Source: Yersinia mollaretii ATCC 43969
Lineage (GTDB): Bacteria > Pseudomonadota > Gammaproteobacteria > Enterobacterales > Enterobacteriaceae
DNA: 64,000 nucleotides
Direction of reading: 5' to 3'
Assembly: GCF_013282725.1 (NCBI RefSeq)
Contig: NZ_CP054043.1
Coordinates: 1 to 64,000, forward strand
Shown: positions 63,610 through 64,000 of the stretch, in pieces
Numbering within the stretch: the first letter of the stretch is position 1
How the letters are laid out: the number at the start of each line of letters is the position of its first letter
Notes under the pieces: model-generated
Seen by the model: only the letters and a program-made list of their open reading frames with translations
Told to the model about the DNA's origin: nothing
Databases searched by the model: none
Translations under genes and position numbers: made by a program

Positions 63610-64000
63610 TTATTTCGCTTTGGCCCAATTAAGGTGCCAGCACGGCTCGCCCTCTTTCACCTGACCTGCCTGAGTCACGAAAACCCCGGCAGCGGCAATC
63701 AATTGCTCGCCAAAATAGAGCAACGGAATACGTTCCCGCTGCCAGGGTGGAATGCCTAACTCCTGCCATAGTTTCTTACCTTGGCGCGAATGGTGCCGCC
63801 CGACAATTTTGATATCACCATGCAATCCAAAACCAATACTGATTTCGTCACCGAGATCAGCCACTCTTATTGCTTGCTCACCACTCGCTGTCAAACTTAG
63901 CACCCCTAAATTGGCAGGTAGAACCAAGGGTTCTGGTGGTTCTGCTTGATCCTTAACTATCGCCCAAAAGAGGTGATCCACACTGATCTCTTTCAACGCT
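63610..64000 (-). CDS. tilS: tRNA(Ile)-lysidine synthase TilS, C-terminal part (cut by window edge)
   Basis: The frame is open from the stop at 63610 to the window end. It covers the C-terminal tRNA-binding domain: VGRHHSRQGKKLWQELGIPPWQRERIPLLYFGEQLIAAAGVFV (key parts GKKLWQEL, PPWQRERIPLLY, AAGVFVT). TilS converts C34 of tRNA-Ile2 to lysidine. The start lies to the right, outside the window, so about two thirds of the protein is missing. Confidence 0.93.
   Translation of the reverse strand, partial: ALKEISVDHLFWAIVKDQAEPPEPLVLPANLGVLSLTASGEQAIRVADLGDEISIGFGLHGDIKIVGRHHSRQGKKLWQELGIPPWQRERIPLLYFGEQLIAAAGVFVTQAGQVKEGEPCWHLNWAKAK

Overview
The window is chromosomal DNA of an enterobacterium, almost certainly a Yersinia species. 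The evidence is a urease cluster (ureABC, ureEF) next to a dedicated nickel ABC transporter (yntABCDE), ERIC-type intergenic repeats, and long blocks that follow the Escherichia coli gene order (nrdHIEF-proVWX; tRNA-Asp/dnaQ/rnhA/yafS/gloB/mltD/yafD; rrn/gmhB/metNIQ/rcsF/trmO/proS/nlpE/arfB/yaeQ/yaeP/rof/tilS). I cannot fix the species by reading alone.

Layout. 1-9662 (minus strand): urease structural and accessory genes, an AT-rich spacer, and the five-gene nickel importer. 10.3-15.5 kb: a cold-shock gene with a cspA-type leader and several small stress or uncharacterised genes (MbeD-like, yicN, DUF2002, asr, an ElaB/YqjD-type anchor protein), then a MocR-type regulator divergent from an AhpD-like protein. 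15.6-23.8 kb (plus): the class Ib ribonucleotide reductase operon nrdHIEF behind a pair of NrdR boxes, and the osmoprotectant importer proVWX. proW is frameshifted in a G-run, and an ERIC element separates proW from proX. 23.8-38.3 kb (minus): a contact-dependent growth inhibition (CDI) locus, cdiB-cdiA-cdiI, followed by two displaced cdiA fragments. One of these carries a different C-terminal toxin and its own immunity gene. The locus ends beside the 3' end of a tRNA-Asp gene.

38.3-47.1 kb: core genes for replication fidelity (dnaQ, rnhA), methylglyoxal handling (gloB, dkgB), peptidoglycan turnover (mltD) and a LysR/MFS pair. 47.2-48.5 kb: an IS1182-family transposase relic and an array of seven 77-bp tandem repeats, flanked by a duplicated tail of 5S rRNA. 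48.5-54.2 kb (minus): a complete rRNA operon (16S, tRNA-Glu, 23S, 5S) with P1 and P2 promoters. 54.2-64.0 kb: gmhB, the MetJ-boxed methionine importer metNIQ, rcsF, trmO, proS, nlpE, arfB, yaeQ, yaeP, rof, a small cytochrome c and the 3' end of tilS.

The most interesting material is the CDI region and the repeat array. In the CDI region, 1.83 kb of near-identical sequence is shared between cdiA and an orphan module, so homologous recombination could swap the toxin. A short repeat also marks three module boundaries. In the 77-bp array, every substitution between units that I could see falls in a hairpin loop or in the pair closing it, which suggests a structured RNA.
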